Assembly: GCA_947458745.1 (NCBI GenBank)
Contig: CANGYQ010000001.1
Location: forward strand, 434,001-498,000
DNA: 64,000 bases
From: Bryobacteraceae bacterium
GTDB taxonomy: Bacteria; Acidobacteriota; Terriglobia; Bryobacterales; Bryobacteraceae
Reading direction: 5' to 3'
Part shown: piece by piece, positions 52,387-60,523 of the stretch
How positions within the stretch are numbered: position 1 is the first letter of the stretch
Layout: each line of letters starts with the position of its first letter
The notes under the pieces: model-generated
What the model was told of the DNA's origin: nothing
Seen by the model: only the letters and a program-made list of their open reading frames with translations
Databases searched by the model: none
Made by a program: the position numbers and the translations under genes

Positions 52387-52848
52387 ATGCCTACATTTCG
52401 CGACAATCCATACGGCGCGTTCAATTTCCTGGTGGCCCTGGGTGGCTCCCAAGGTGATGGGTCCAGCGGCTCCGTCGTCGGCGGCTTCAGTGACGTCAGC
52501 GGCCTGGGCGTCGATGTCAGTTATTCGGAGTACCGCAACGGCAACGAGAAGTTCAACACGGTGCGCAAGGTACCCAACACACACAAGAACGACGACGTCA
52601 CGTTGAAGCGTGGCCTGGTGGGTTCCGACGACCTGTTCCAGTGGCTGAAAGGTGTTCGCGACGGCACGGCCGACCCGCGCACCATCACCATCACGCTGCT
52701 TGATGAGGCGCGTCAACCGGTCGCCACCTGGGCGCTGCGCAACGCTCAGCCCAAGAAATGGACCGGACCGACACTGGCCGCCAAGGGTGGCGGCGAGGTG
52801 GCGATGGAAGAGATCTCTCTGGTACACGAGGGGATCGAATACAAATAG
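52387..52848 (+). CDS. Tail tube protein 1
   Basis: A 153-residue tube (gp19/Pvc1-like) protein: DNPYGAFNFLVALGG at the start, GGFSDVSGLGVDVSYSEYRNG in the middle, VTLKRGLVGSDDLFQWLK, and ALRNAQPKKWTGPTL near the end. It should form stacked hexameric rings inside sheath 1. AGGAGAAAG is 6 bases upstream of ATG. Compact and complete for the family. Confidence 0.95.
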   Translation: MPTFRDNPYGAFNFLVALGGSQGDGSSGSVVGGFSDVSGLGVDVSYSEYRNGNEKFNTVRKVPNTHKNDDVTLKRGLVGSDDLFQWLKGVRDGTADPRTITITLLDEARQPVATWALRNAQPKKWTGPTLAAKGGGEVAMEEISLVHEGIEYK

Positions 52849-52874
52849 CAGCCCTGCTGCGGGCGGTCTAGACC

Positions 52875-54839
52875 ATGAGTTCGATCACCCAGACTCCCTT
52901 GGGGGCGCCCGGCATCTACCGGGCGCGTCCCGCCATCACGCGTGTCCTGGACCCCGCGCGCATGGACATCTGCGCCTTTGCGGGCGTGGCACCCCGGGGG
53001 CCGGTGCGCCATCCCGTGTTCAACGAAAAGTGGCGCGATGACCGCCCGTGCGTCGAATCAGCCCGGCCCCGGCGCCGCACGCTGCCGGTGGTGGTGGAGA
53101 GCTTTGATGAATACCGCGCCCGCTTTGGCGGCTTTGAGGGGCCGGGTTTGCTGCCTTACGCGGTGGGTGCTTTCTTTGCCAATGGTGGCCGCCGTGCCTG
53201 GATCGCCCGCATCGTGCATGACTATGGCAGCGCCGCGCTCAACAATGCCCGTGTGGCGGAAGGCGTGTTGGGTGCAGCCGGACTGCGGGCGCGCAGCGAA
53301 GGAAGCTGGGGCAATCAGGTCCGGGCTGGCCTCACCTATACGACGCGGCCGGTGGCAGCACTCGCCATCGACACCACGGGGCTGACGATCGATGCCGGAC
53401 AGCCGCTGGTGCCAGGAGCGCTGGTCCGGCTGACCTTTGCGGACGGTACGTACGCGCTGCATTTCATCGTCTCGGTGGAGCGGACGGCGGCTGATCGTTC
53501 CACCCGCCGCGCACTGTTTGATTCGCCCGCCGCGGCTGTAGCCCTCCGGGTGGAACTGGTGGAAGGCGAACTGAACGCGAACGATGGCGGAGCCGTCACC
53601 GAAAAGCACGACCGCCTTGGCTTCTCCCCGGAGCATCCGCGCTGGCTGGCCACCGTACTCTGCTACGAATCGGATTTGCTGTGGCCGCAAGAAAGTTGGA
53701 TCCACACCGCGCAGTGGCCAGCGTCGGCCAGCCTCACTTCCCCGGCTGAAGTGCGCCTGAGCGGTGGTCTGGACGACTATGCCGCCATTGTCCCCGATGA
53801 CTTCTTCGATGACGGCTGGGTACTGGGTGACGACGAACCCGGTGACGGCGTGCACGCCTTCACCCATCTCGATGAGGTGACGCAGGTGCTGGCACCGGAT
53901 CTCTACTCGCCGGGTCCCCTCACGCCGTGGGCTTCCGTGCTGGACCCCGTCTCACTGGCCGGTCCCGAGTTTGCCCGCTGCGTCGTTCCGCTTCCGCCGG
54001 GAGAGCAGCAGCCGGCTCCGGCTGAACTGGAGGGCTTGCGCCTGGATCCATCACTCCCCAGTGACCGGGCCGCCATCATCGCGCTGCAGTCACGACTGGT
54101 GACGCTGGCCGATCAACTGCGGCGTTTCATTGTTCTGTTGGATGTCCCGCCGGGTTTGGATCAGCGGACCATCCTGGCTTGGCGGGCCTCGTTTGATTCA
54201 TCCTATGCCGCAGCCTACCATCCCTGGGTCCAGGTGGCCCGTGGCGATGACCAGCGCGACGCACTGATTGCGGTGCCGCCTTCGTCGTTTGCGGCCGGCA
54301 CGATTGCCCAGACCGAAGCTCTGTTCGGCGTGCCTCATGGGCCCGCCAACCGCATTCTCAAGGCCGCGGTCGATGTCACCGATCCGGTCTCCCCCGCGCG
54401 CCACGATCAACTGCATCCAGTCGGTGTCAACGTCCTGCTGCAGACCCGCGATGGCGTGCTCCTTTCCGCTGCCCGGACGCTTTCCTCCGATGTGAGTTAC
54501 CGGCAATTGAGTGTCCGGCGGCTGATGCTGATGTTGCGCAAGACGCTGGATCGGGAGATGCAGTGGGCGGTGTTTGAACCCAACGATAGCGGACTGCGTT
54601 CGGAGATCAGCCATCTGCTGCGCGGTCTGCTGCGGCGCCTGTTTGCCCAGGGAGCCTTTCGCGGGGCCAAGGAAGAGGAAGCATTTTTTGTGCGCTGTGA
54701 CGATGCACTCAACCCGCGCGCCCATCTCGATCTGGGCCGGTTGGTCGCGGAGATCGGCGTGGCACCGGCCGAGCCGCTGGAGTTCATCGTCATTCGTTTG
54801 GAGCGGACCTTTGAAGGCGGTCTCCGGATCGAAGAATAA
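52875..54839 (+). CDS. Contractile tail sheath protein 2
   Basis: A 654-residue second sheath protein, not closely similar to the first. It begins SSITQTPLGAPGIYRARPAI and keeps the sheath C-terminus: YHPWVQVARGD, LSVRRLMLMLRKTLDREMQW, FEPNDSGLRSEISHLLRGLL and FFVRCDDALNPRAHLDLGRL. The middle (about 180-330) is longer and acidic (DDYAAIVPDDFFDDGWVLGDDEPGDG), so it may carry an extra surface domain. Located between tube 1 and tube 2, the order parallels PVC/Afp clusters, in which extra sheaths serve the tail base. Confidence 0.93.
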   Translation: MSSITQTPLGAPGIYRARPAITRVLDPARMDICAFAGVAPRGPVRHPVFNEKWRDDRPCVESARPRRRTLPVVVESFDEYRARFGGFEGPGLLPYAVGAFFANGGRRAWIARIVHDYGSAALNNARVAEGVLGAAGLRARSEGSWGNQVRAGLTYTTRPVAALAIDTTGLTIDAGQPLVPGALVRLTFADGTYALHFIVSVERTAADRSTRRALFDSPAAAVALRVELVEGELNANDGGAVTEKHDRLGFSPEHPRWLATVLCYESDLLWPQESWIHTAQWPASASLTSPAEVRLSGGLDDYAAIVPDDFFDDGWVLGDDEPGDGVHAFTHLDEVTQVLAPDLYSPGPLTPWASVLDPVSLAGPEFARCVVPLPPGEQQPAPAELEGLRLDPSLPSDRAAIIALQSRLVTLADQLRRFIVLLDVPPGLDQRTILAWRASFDSSYAAAYHPWVQVARGDDQRDALIAVPPSSFAAGTIAQTEALFGVPHGPANRILKAAVDVTDPVSPARHDQLHPVGVNVLLQTRDGVLLSAARTLSSDVSYRQLSVRRLMLMLRKTLDREMQWAVFEPNDSGLRSEISHLLRGLLRRLFAQGAFRGAKEEEAFFVRCDDALNPRAHLDLGRLVAEIGVAPAEPLEFIVIRLERTFEGGLRIEE

Positions 54840-54842
54840 GCC

Positions 54843-55355
54843 ATGGCTGATTCTCTGCTGCATACATTCCGGTTCCAGTTGAAGCTGCGCCGCAGCCCGG
54901 CTCAGGCGGCGGGCGATGGTGCGTTCACCTCCACCATCTCCGGTGCTCCGCTATCCGACGGGGCGTTCCAGGAATGTAGCGGCTTGGAGATCGAACTGGA
55001 CATCCAGGAGTTGACCGAAGGTGGCCGCAATGACGGCGTCATCCGGCGCGTGGGCCGGGCCAAGTATTCACCGCTGGTGCTGAAGCGAGGCATGTTTCAT
55101 GGCTCCTCCGGCGGTGTGAATCGCGATCTGTGGAACTGGCTCCAGTCGATTTCACGCGGAGAACGGCCCGTGCCCCGCTACGACGGGTTGGTGCAGGTGA
55201 TGACCCCGTCCGGTGCCTCGGTCGTCGCCACCTGGGCCTTCAATCGCGGCCTGCCGTTGAAAGTGCGCGGGCCGGAATTGAACGGCAAGACCGGTGAGAT
55301 CGCCATCGAAGAACTGCACATCGCCCACGAAGGCCTCCAACTGGTTGAGTCATGA
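54843..55355 (+). CDS. Tail tube protein 2
   Basis: A 170-residue tube protein of the same family as tube 1: LLHTFRFQLKLRRSPAQAAG, FQECSGLEIELDIQELTEGG, LVLKRGMFHGSSGGVNRDLW and FNRGLPLKVRGPELNGKTGE. It starts 3 bases after sheath 2, implying a sheath 2/tube 2 pair, probably at the baseplate-proximal end (like Pvc5). The insertion GGRNDGVIRRVGRAKYS differs from tube 1. Confidence 0.92.
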   Translation: MADSLLHTFRFQLKLRRSPAQAAGDGAFTSTISGAPLSDGAFQECSGLEIELDIQELTEGGRNDGVIRRVGRAKYSPLVLKRGMFHGSSGGVNRDLWNWLQSISRGERPVPRYDGLVQVMTPSGASVVATWAFNRGLPLKVRGPELNGKTGEIAIEELHIAHEGLQLVES

Positions 55356-55373
55356 CGTTTATGGGGAAAGACC

Positions 55374-56729
55374 TTGCTTAGCAAAGCCACACTACAGGAG
55401 ATCGCCAGCGACGAGAACTCGACGCCGCAGGGTGACCCCGTGCCGGTGCAGTTCAATCCGGCCAGCCTTCGCCTGCAGTTCTCAAACTCCATCGAGGGCG
55501 GCGAAAGCCGGGGTCGTCAGGCCCGTCAGTACTTAGGCTCCAGCTCCACCACCCTCACCGTGGATCTCAGCTTTGATACGGCGGACGAAGGGACAACGGC
55601 CCGGGCGCGCGACGTGCGCGAGCGGACGGCCATGGTGGAAAAGTACGTCGTACCCGCGGGCACTGCCTCCAACGAAGAAAAGCAGGCCGTGCCGCGCGTG
55701 CGGTTCCATTGGGGCAACCTGATCTTCGACGGCATCATTGACGGCATCACCATCGACTTTGATCACTTCGCCGAAGACGGCACGCCCCTGCGCGCCAAGA
55801 TGTCGGTCTCGATCAAGGAGCAGAACAGCAAGTATCAGTTTTTGAAGGCGGGCCCCGGTGCCAATCGGGCCGGCAATGCCCCCGTGCCAGGTTCTCCCGG
55901 ACTAGGTGCAGTGGGTTCGTTGGGGCTGAACGCCGGGCTGAGCGTGGGTCTCAGTGCTGGCGTATCGCTGGGCCTCAGCGCGGATCTTTCGTTGGGCTTG
56001 GGCGCGGGCATCAGTGCGAACTTAAGTGGCGGCCTCACCGCCGGCTTCTCCGCGAACGCGTCGTTGGCGCTGGGCGGAGAAAGTGCCGCCGAGTTCTCCG
56101 CCCGGGCCGGCCTGGACCCCGCTGCTTGGCGAGGCTTGGAAGGTGTTTCGAATCCGCTGGCCCTCTCCGCCGGCGCGGAAGTCGGTTTCAGCAGCAATCT
56201 CACCACCGCCGCCGGCCTGGGCGCAACCGCGGGTGCGGGTGCCGGAGCCAATGCCGCACCGGAGAAGGCGCTGGGGCTGGAACCGGCACCCGGAGCGAAC
56301 GGCGCGCGCAGTTCCGGTTTCGCGCTGTCGGCGGCGGGTGGTCCACAAGCGGCGATTGAACAATCAAAGATCGCCCGCACCAGTGATGCGGCCACCAAAG
56401 CCGTGCAGGCTTTTTCGCCACCCACAGCACGGCCCACGCCGCCGCCGGTCCGGCAGGGTTTGCCACCCCAGTCGCGAGCGCCTCTCGCACAGTCGGGCTT
56501 CCCCTCGCTCAGCCGTCAGCTGGGTGCGGCGGCCGCACCACCGCGACCGCTGGCGGACCAGCGCGCCACCGCCTTCGGGTTCGGCGTCCCGCTGCGTCCC
56601 ACCATTGCGGTGGACAGCGGTTTGGATGCTCCGGTGGGTTCGGGCGCGGCCCACACCATACCGGCCAAAGCAGCCCGGCATAAGGGCGGCTGCGGTTGTG
56701 GCTGTCAGAGATCAAGGAGTCCGCGATGA
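55374..56729 (+). CDS. Pvc7/CIS-tube-type baseplate adaptor with tetrapeptide-repeat extension
   Basis: A 451-residue protein. Residues 1-158 match the CIS tube/baseplate adaptor (Pvc7/Afp7-like): VQFNPASLRLQFSNSIEGGE, SSTTLTVDLSFDTADEG, VPRVRFHWGNLIFDGIIDG and LRAKMSVSIKEQNSKYQ. From 184 to 231 it has twelve near-perfect tetrads ([G/N/D]-[L/V/I/F]-[S/N/T/G]-[A/V/L/G]), for example GLSAGVSLGLSADLSLGLGA. The remainder to 436 is Ala/Pro-rich, and the last 15 residues hold CGCGC (Cys440, 442, 444). Start is TTG 55374, with GGGGAAAG 3 bases upstream; no ATG fits. The small gene after it overlaps its stop. Confidence 0.78.
   Translation: MLSKATLQEIASDENSTPQGDPVPVQFNPASLRLQFSNSIEGGESRGRQARQYLGSSSTTLTVDLSFDTADEGTTARARDVRERTAMVEKYVVPAGTASNEEKQAVPRVRFHWGNLIFDGIIDGITIDFDHFAEDGTPLRAKMSVSIKEQNSKYQFLKAGPGANRAGNAPVPGSPGLGAVGSLGLNAGLSVGLSAGVSLGLSADLSLGLGAGISANLSGGLTAGFSANASLALGGESAAEFSARAGLDPAAWRGLEGVSNPLALSAGAEVGFSSNLTTAAGLGATAGAGAGANAAPEKALGLEPAPGANGARSSGFALSAAGGPQAAIEQSKIARTSDAATKAVQAFSPPTARPTPPPVRQGLPPQSRAPLAQSGFPSLSRQLGAAAAPPRPLADQRATAFGFGVPLRPTIAVDSGLDAPVGSGAAHTIPAKAARHKGGCGCGCQRSRSPR
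55923..56066 (+). repeat. Coding tetrapeptide repeat in the Pvc7-like gene
   Basis: Twelve consecutive 12-base units encode the tetrads of residues 184-231. The codons vary between units, so this is an old repeat or selected protein pattern rather than a recent tandem expansion. Confidence 0.75.
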
Positions 56730-56893
56730 GCGTCGTCGTCAACGAAGTGACAAGCGAAGTGATGGTGGACCCGGCACCCGGCGCGGCTCCGGCCGGTTCA
56801 GCCGGTGGAAACACGCCCGCTCAGTTCCAGGAACATTTGCTCGATGTAGCGCGGGATCATGCCCGCACCGCGGCACAGGGGTTTGATGACTAA
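56726..56893 (+). CDS. Small eCIS protein, DUF5908-like (Pvc6 position)
   Basis: A 55-residue protein, MSVVVNEVTSEVMVDPAPGA at the start and a short helix (FQEHLLDVARDHARTAAQGF) at the end. The short acidic N-terminal strand recalls DUF5908/Pvc6 small proteins. Its ATG overlaps the stop of the Pvc7-like gene (ATGA at 56726-56729) and its last 8 bases overlap the next start, so it is embedded in the baseplate block. Assignment by size and position. Confidence 0.55.
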   Translation: MSVVVNEVTSEVMVDPAPGAAPAGSAGGNTPAQFQEHLLDVARDHARTAAQGFDD

Positions 56894-57968
56894 CCTGCTC
56901 CGATCCGTAGCTCCGGTCTTTGAGGTCGACGGCCAGACCAAGGGCGAACTTGCGCTTGATCTGTTGGCGCTTGAAGTGGAAGAGAACACCGAAGGCCTGA
57001 AGAAGCTGGCGTTGACGCTGACTGACCTGGGTGCCCCCGATGGCGCCCAGCAGGAACGCTCCCGGTACCTGGATGGCCAGATTCTCGATTTCGGGAAGAA
57101 GCTGAAAGTCTCAATTGGGCCAGCCGACAATGCCCGGACGATTTTCGATGGCCTGATCAGCGCACTGGAGGCGCAGTTTCAGGAAGGCTCCTCGCCCCAT
57201 GTGGCCATCTTTGCCGAGGACAAACTGATGAGCCTCCGCATGACGCGCCGTATCAAGACCTACGAGAACGTCTCCGACGCCGACATCGCCCAACAGATCG
57301 CGCAGCAGCATGGGCTGGCCGCGGAGGTGGATGCACAAGGCCCCACCTACAAAGTGGTGCAGCAGTGGAACCAAAGCGACTTGGCCTTCCTGCGGGACCG
57401 GGCCCGCCTGTTGCAGGCCGAGATCTGGTTCAGCGAGGAGAAGCTCTACTTTCAAACGCGCGACAAGCGCTCCGCCCCTGAGGTCACGCTAGTCCAGGGC
57501 AATGATCTGATCCAGCTCCGCGTCCGGGCCGACCTGGCTCATCAGCGAACCAAGATCGCCGTCTCCGGCTTTGACGCGCAGTCTAAGGAAAAGATCCACG
57601 AGGAAGCCGAAGGCAGCGCCATTCAGGCCGAGATCTCCGGCGGCCGGACCGGGGTGGACATTTTGCAGCAAGCCTTCGGCGAACGCGTCTCTTATCGGGT
57701 CCGCGAAGTCCCGCTGGTCAGCGCCGAAGCCACCGCCTGGGCGCGCGCCGAGATGCTGCGCCGCGCGCGCGCCTTTGTGGCGCTGACCGGTACGACGCGC
57801 GGCACGCCGGATCTGGTGGTGGGCAGCAAAGTGACGCTGGAACGCTGTGGCGCGCCCTTTGATGGCGCGGGCTACTATACGACGCTGGTCCGCCATCGCT
57901 ACGATTTGACGAACGGTTACCGCACTTACTTTGAGGCCGAACGGCCGACGATCCAGGGGGCCTCATGA
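56886..57968 (+). CDS. Pvc8/VgrG-N-type baseplate hub protein (late control D-like)
   Basis: A 360-residue protein matching the hub half of VgrG/Pvc8: APVFEVDGQTKGELALDLLA at the start, ENVSDADIAQQIAQQHGLAA, VQQWNQSDLAFLRDRARLLQ, and AWARAEMLRRARAFVALTGT. It binds the tube end and carries the spike tip. In PVC/Afp this is one gene with the OB-fold spike; here the spike is in the next gene, which overlaps by 4 bases. The start at ATG 56886 overlaps the previous gene by 8 bases. Confidence 0.88.
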   Translation: MTNLLRSVAPVFEVDGQTKGELALDLLALEVEENTEGLKKLALTLTDLGAPDGAQQERSRYLDGQILDFGKKLKVSIGPADNARTIFDGLISALEAQFQEGSSPHVAIFAEDKLMSLRMTRRIKTYENVSDADIAQQIAQQHGLAAEVDAQGPTYKVVQQWNQSDLAFLRDRARLLQAEIWFSEEKLYFQTRDKRSAPEVTLVQGNDLIQLRVRADLAHQRTKIAVSGFDAQSKEKIHEEAEGSAIQAEISGGRTGVDILQQAFGERVSYRVREVPLVSAEATAWARAEMLRRARAFVALTGTTRGTPDLVVGSKVTLERCGAPFDGAGYYTTLVRHRYDLTNGYRTYFEAERPTIQGAS

Positions 57969-58636
57969 GCGGCCTCGCCAACTTTCAGCCCGATGGCCAG
58001 GCCCTCCGCTACTTCGGGGTCTACCCGGCTCTGGTGACGGATCTGGTGGACCCCGACAGCCTGGGCCGCATTGAGTTGAAGTTCCCCTGGCTGGGTGACG
58101 CGGGCGCGGATGTGCGCGCCTGGGCTACCCTGTTGACGCCTTACGCCGACGCGGACCAGGGCTTTCAAATGTTGCCCGAGGTGGATTCGCAGGTGGTGGT
58201 CGCCTTTGAGGCCGGACAACTGGAGCGACCCTACATTGTCGGCGCCTGCTGGAACGGCACGGCTTCAATGCCGGAATCGCCCGCCGCGCCGAACAACAAA
58301 CGCCTCATCAAGACGCGCTCCGGCAGCCTGCTCGAATTTGACGACACCGAAGGCGCGCCGAAGATCACGGTGAAGACCAGCGGCGGCCACAAGCTGATTC
58401 TCGATGACGGGGCCATGGAAGTAACGCTCGAGCATTCCAACGGCTGCCTGCTGAAGATGAATGCTGGGGGCCAAGTGACGATCACGGCCAACTCCACGGT
58501 TGAGGTGAACGCCGCTGCGGTGAACGTTCATGCGCCGACGGCCACCTTTGATGGCATCGTCAACTGCCAGACGCTGATCGCCAACACCGGCGTCGTCTCG
58601 CCCTCCTACACTCCAGGCGCGGGGAACATTTGGTGA
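57965..58636 (+). CDS. Spike protein: gpV/VgrG-type OB fold plus beta-helix
   Basis: A 223-residue spike half. The OB-fold (about 15-100: GVYPALVTDLVDPDSLGRIE; PWLGDAGADVRAWATLL) is followed by a loop and a repeat region (SGGHKLILDDGAMEVTLEHS; KMNAGGQVTITANSTVEVNA; HAPTATFDGIVNCQTLI) typical of the beta-helix needle. Its ATG overlaps the hub stop (ATGA). The separate gene for hub and spike differs from the PVC arrangement. The tip sequence (PSYTPGAGNIW) has no PAAR motif. Confidence 0.9.
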   Translation: MSGLANFQPDGQALRYFGVYPALVTDLVDPDSLGRIELKFPWLGDAGADVRAWATLLTPYADADQGFQMLPEVDSQVVVAFEAGQLERPYIVGACWNGTASMPESPAAPNNKRLIKTRSGSLLEFDDTEGAPKITVKTSGGHKLILDDGAMEVTLEHSNGCLLKMNAGGQVTITANSTVEVNAAAVNVHAPTATFDGIVNCQTLIANTGVVSPSYTPGAGNIW

Positions 58637-58639
58637 TCT

Positions 58640-60136
58640 ATGGATAACCGTCCCTGGGCCCTCGTCGCACCGTGGTACCGCTGGTCTAAACCCGGTGATG
58701 TGGAAACCGGCCGCAGTTCCGCGCCGGTCTTCCAGAAGTACGACACGTCCGAGCTGGTGAATCAGTTCTTGAAGGAGCCCCAGCATTCGCTGAAGTTTGT
58801 CGCCGAGGATGTGTGGCAACGCGCCGGACAACCGGTTCCGCTGAACCCGCCCCGCAAGATCTTCCTCGATTCCCACCAGCGCTTCTATCTGGTGGTCTGC
58901 GAGCTCCATTGCGACGCGCCGGGCTTCCCTAATTCACAGCACAGCGAAGTGATGGAAGCCGGCTTTGTGATCCGCCGCCGCGTCGCTAAGGTGCCCCAAC
59001 TGGCCCTGCCTGAAGTGGAGCGCGCCGTGAAGGTGATCAACACCGCCCGCGCCGGGATGGCCACCGCCGACGTCCTGGAAGGCTACCGTCTGCGTGACGA
59101 CTTTGACCGCTTCCGCATTCAGTCGCAGGTGAAGTACTACCAGCAGATGGAGAAGCTGGATCAACTGGGCGTCGGCCTGACGCTGCAAGGCTGGGTGCCC
59201 GGCGAATTCAAGGGCTTTGGCTCCTGGCAGAGCGTGGACGAGATGCCCCAGACCATCACCGAACAGGTGATCCCCATGACCGCGCTGAAGCCCGATCCGC
59301 GGATATCGGGCCATTCCGGCGCGGGCCGGGCCATCTACTTTGGGCTGCTTCCCACCGGGTCCAGCGATGCTGATCCGCTGGGCCAACCGCGCTTTGATAC
59401 CGACGCGCTCTATGAAGTCCGCTGCTTTGTGCGCCGCAAGAAGGGGGCCTGCCCCGGTGAACTGGTCTGGAGCCGGCGCACGGAATCCTACCGCCTGGCC
59501 CCGCACATGGATCTCACGGGCACCAGCCATCGGCCGGTCACCATCCAGTTGCCGGACCTGCCGGCATTGAAGGCGGAGGCCGCCGCCTTGCCCCCCGGTG
59601 CCGGTGCGCCGGTGCGCATGGTGTCGCCCGATGCGTCTAAGCTGAACTTCACGGTGAACACCAAGACGCTGAAAACGTCGCCGCAGGCACCCTCGGCGGC
59701 GATCTGCTCGTTCTCGATCCCGTTGATCACCATCGTCGCCACCTTTGTCTTTCAGCTCTTTTTGCCGATCGTCGTCTTCGTCTTCCAGCTTTTCTTCCTG
59801 CTGAAGTTGAAGTTCTGCATCCCGCCCAGCTTCTCGCTGGACGCGGGCGTGGTGGCGGATCTGAATGCCGCTCTTGACGCCAATATCGGCATCAGCGCCA
59901 GCCTGGATGCCAAGCTGGACGCCGCCTTCACCGCCAACTTCGATCTGGACGCCAGTGCGCTGAACAGTCTTCGCAGCTCCACCACTGCCGAAGAGCGGGC
60001 TTCGATCGCCGCCAACACGGCCGTCGATTTCAGTGCCTCCGTCGGCTTGCCACCCAAGCCCAATACGGCCTCCGCGCCGCTGCCGCCGTTCACCGCCAAC
60101 TTGGAGTTTGAAACCAAGGTGGAGGTGTCCGCATGA
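58640..60136 (+). CDS. Unfamiliar eCIS cluster protein with a long hydrophobic segment
   Basis: A 498-residue protein not in the PVC/Afp core. Residues 1-345 form a soluble, beta-rich domain (FLDSHQRFYLVVCELHCDAP; GWVPGEFKGFGSWQSVDEM; AIYFGLLPTGSSDADPLGQP). Residues 355-394 are intensely hydrophobic (SIPLITIVATFVFQLFLPIV then VFVFQLFFLLKLKFCI), enough for one long or two short membrane helices. A period-4 tract follows (ALDANIGISASLDAKLDAAF; 411-438) that resembles the tetrads of the Pvc7-like protein. It starts 3 bases after the spike gene and overlaps gp25 (ATGA), so it is a stable part of the baseplate block. Possibly a membrane or envelope anchor. Confidence 0.65.
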   Translation: MDNRPWALVAPWYRWSKPGDVETGRSSAPVFQKYDTSELVNQFLKEPQHSLKFVAEDVWQRAGQPVPLNPPRKIFLDSHQRFYLVVCELHCDAPGFPNSQHSEVMEAGFVIRRRVAKVPQLALPEVERAVKVINTARAGMATADVLEGYRLRDDFDRFRIQSQVKYYQQMEKLDQLGVGLTLQGWVPGEFKGFGSWQSVDEMPQTITEQVIPMTALKPDPRISGHSGAGRAIYFGLLPTGSSDADPLGQPRFDTDALYEVRCFVRRKKGACPGELVWSRRTESYRLAPHMDLTGTSHRPVTIQLPDLPALKAEAAALPPGAGAPVRMVSPDASKLNFTVNTKTLKTSPQAPSAAICSFSIPLITIVATFVFQLFLPIVVFVFQLFFLLKLKFCIPPSFSLDAGVVADLNAALDANIGISASLDAKLDAAFTANFDLDASALNSLRSSTTAEERASIAANTAVDFSASVGLPPKPNTASAPLPPFTANLEFETKVEVSA

Positions 60137-60519
60137 CGTTCCGTCATTTGGGGCGCGGCTGGCCGTTTCCGCCCTCTCCCGATCCGCGCACCGGGGCCCT
60201 GGCCGAGGTCGAAGGCCCAGACCGCGTCCGGCAGGCGATCCGCATCATTTTGGAAACCGAGCCCGGCGAGCGTCTGATGCGCCCCAGCTTCGGCTGTGGC
60301 CTGCGCCGCTATCTGATGAAACCCAACACCACTGCTACGCGCGCCTTAATCGAGCATGATGTCGAAACCGCGCTTTCGGTGTGGGAACCCCGTATCCGCC
60401 TGCAATCGGTGAGTGTCGAACCGGGGGACGACCCGTCCCTGGTGCTGATCTCGATTGCCTACATGGACGCCCGCACGCGGCGTCCGGACAACCTGGTCTA
60501 CCCGTTCTACCTGGAGTAA
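60133..60519 (+). CDS. Baseplate wedge protein gp25/GPW
   Basis: A 128-residue gp25-like protein (Pvc9): GPDRVRQAIRIILETEPGER, MRPSFGCGLRRYLMKPN and TARALIEHDVETALSVWEPR, which carry the EPR motif of the family. It links wedge to sheath. Its ATG overlaps the stop of the hydrophobic protein (ATGA), and the next gene follows after 4 bases. Confidence 0.95.
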   Translation: MTFRHLGRGWPFPPSPDPRTGALAEVEGPDRVRQAIRIILETEPGERLMRPSFGCGLRRYLMKPNTTATRALIEHDVETALSVWEPRIRLQSVSVEPGDDPSLVLISIAYMDARTRRPDNLVYPFYLE

Positions 60520-60523
60520 GCAC

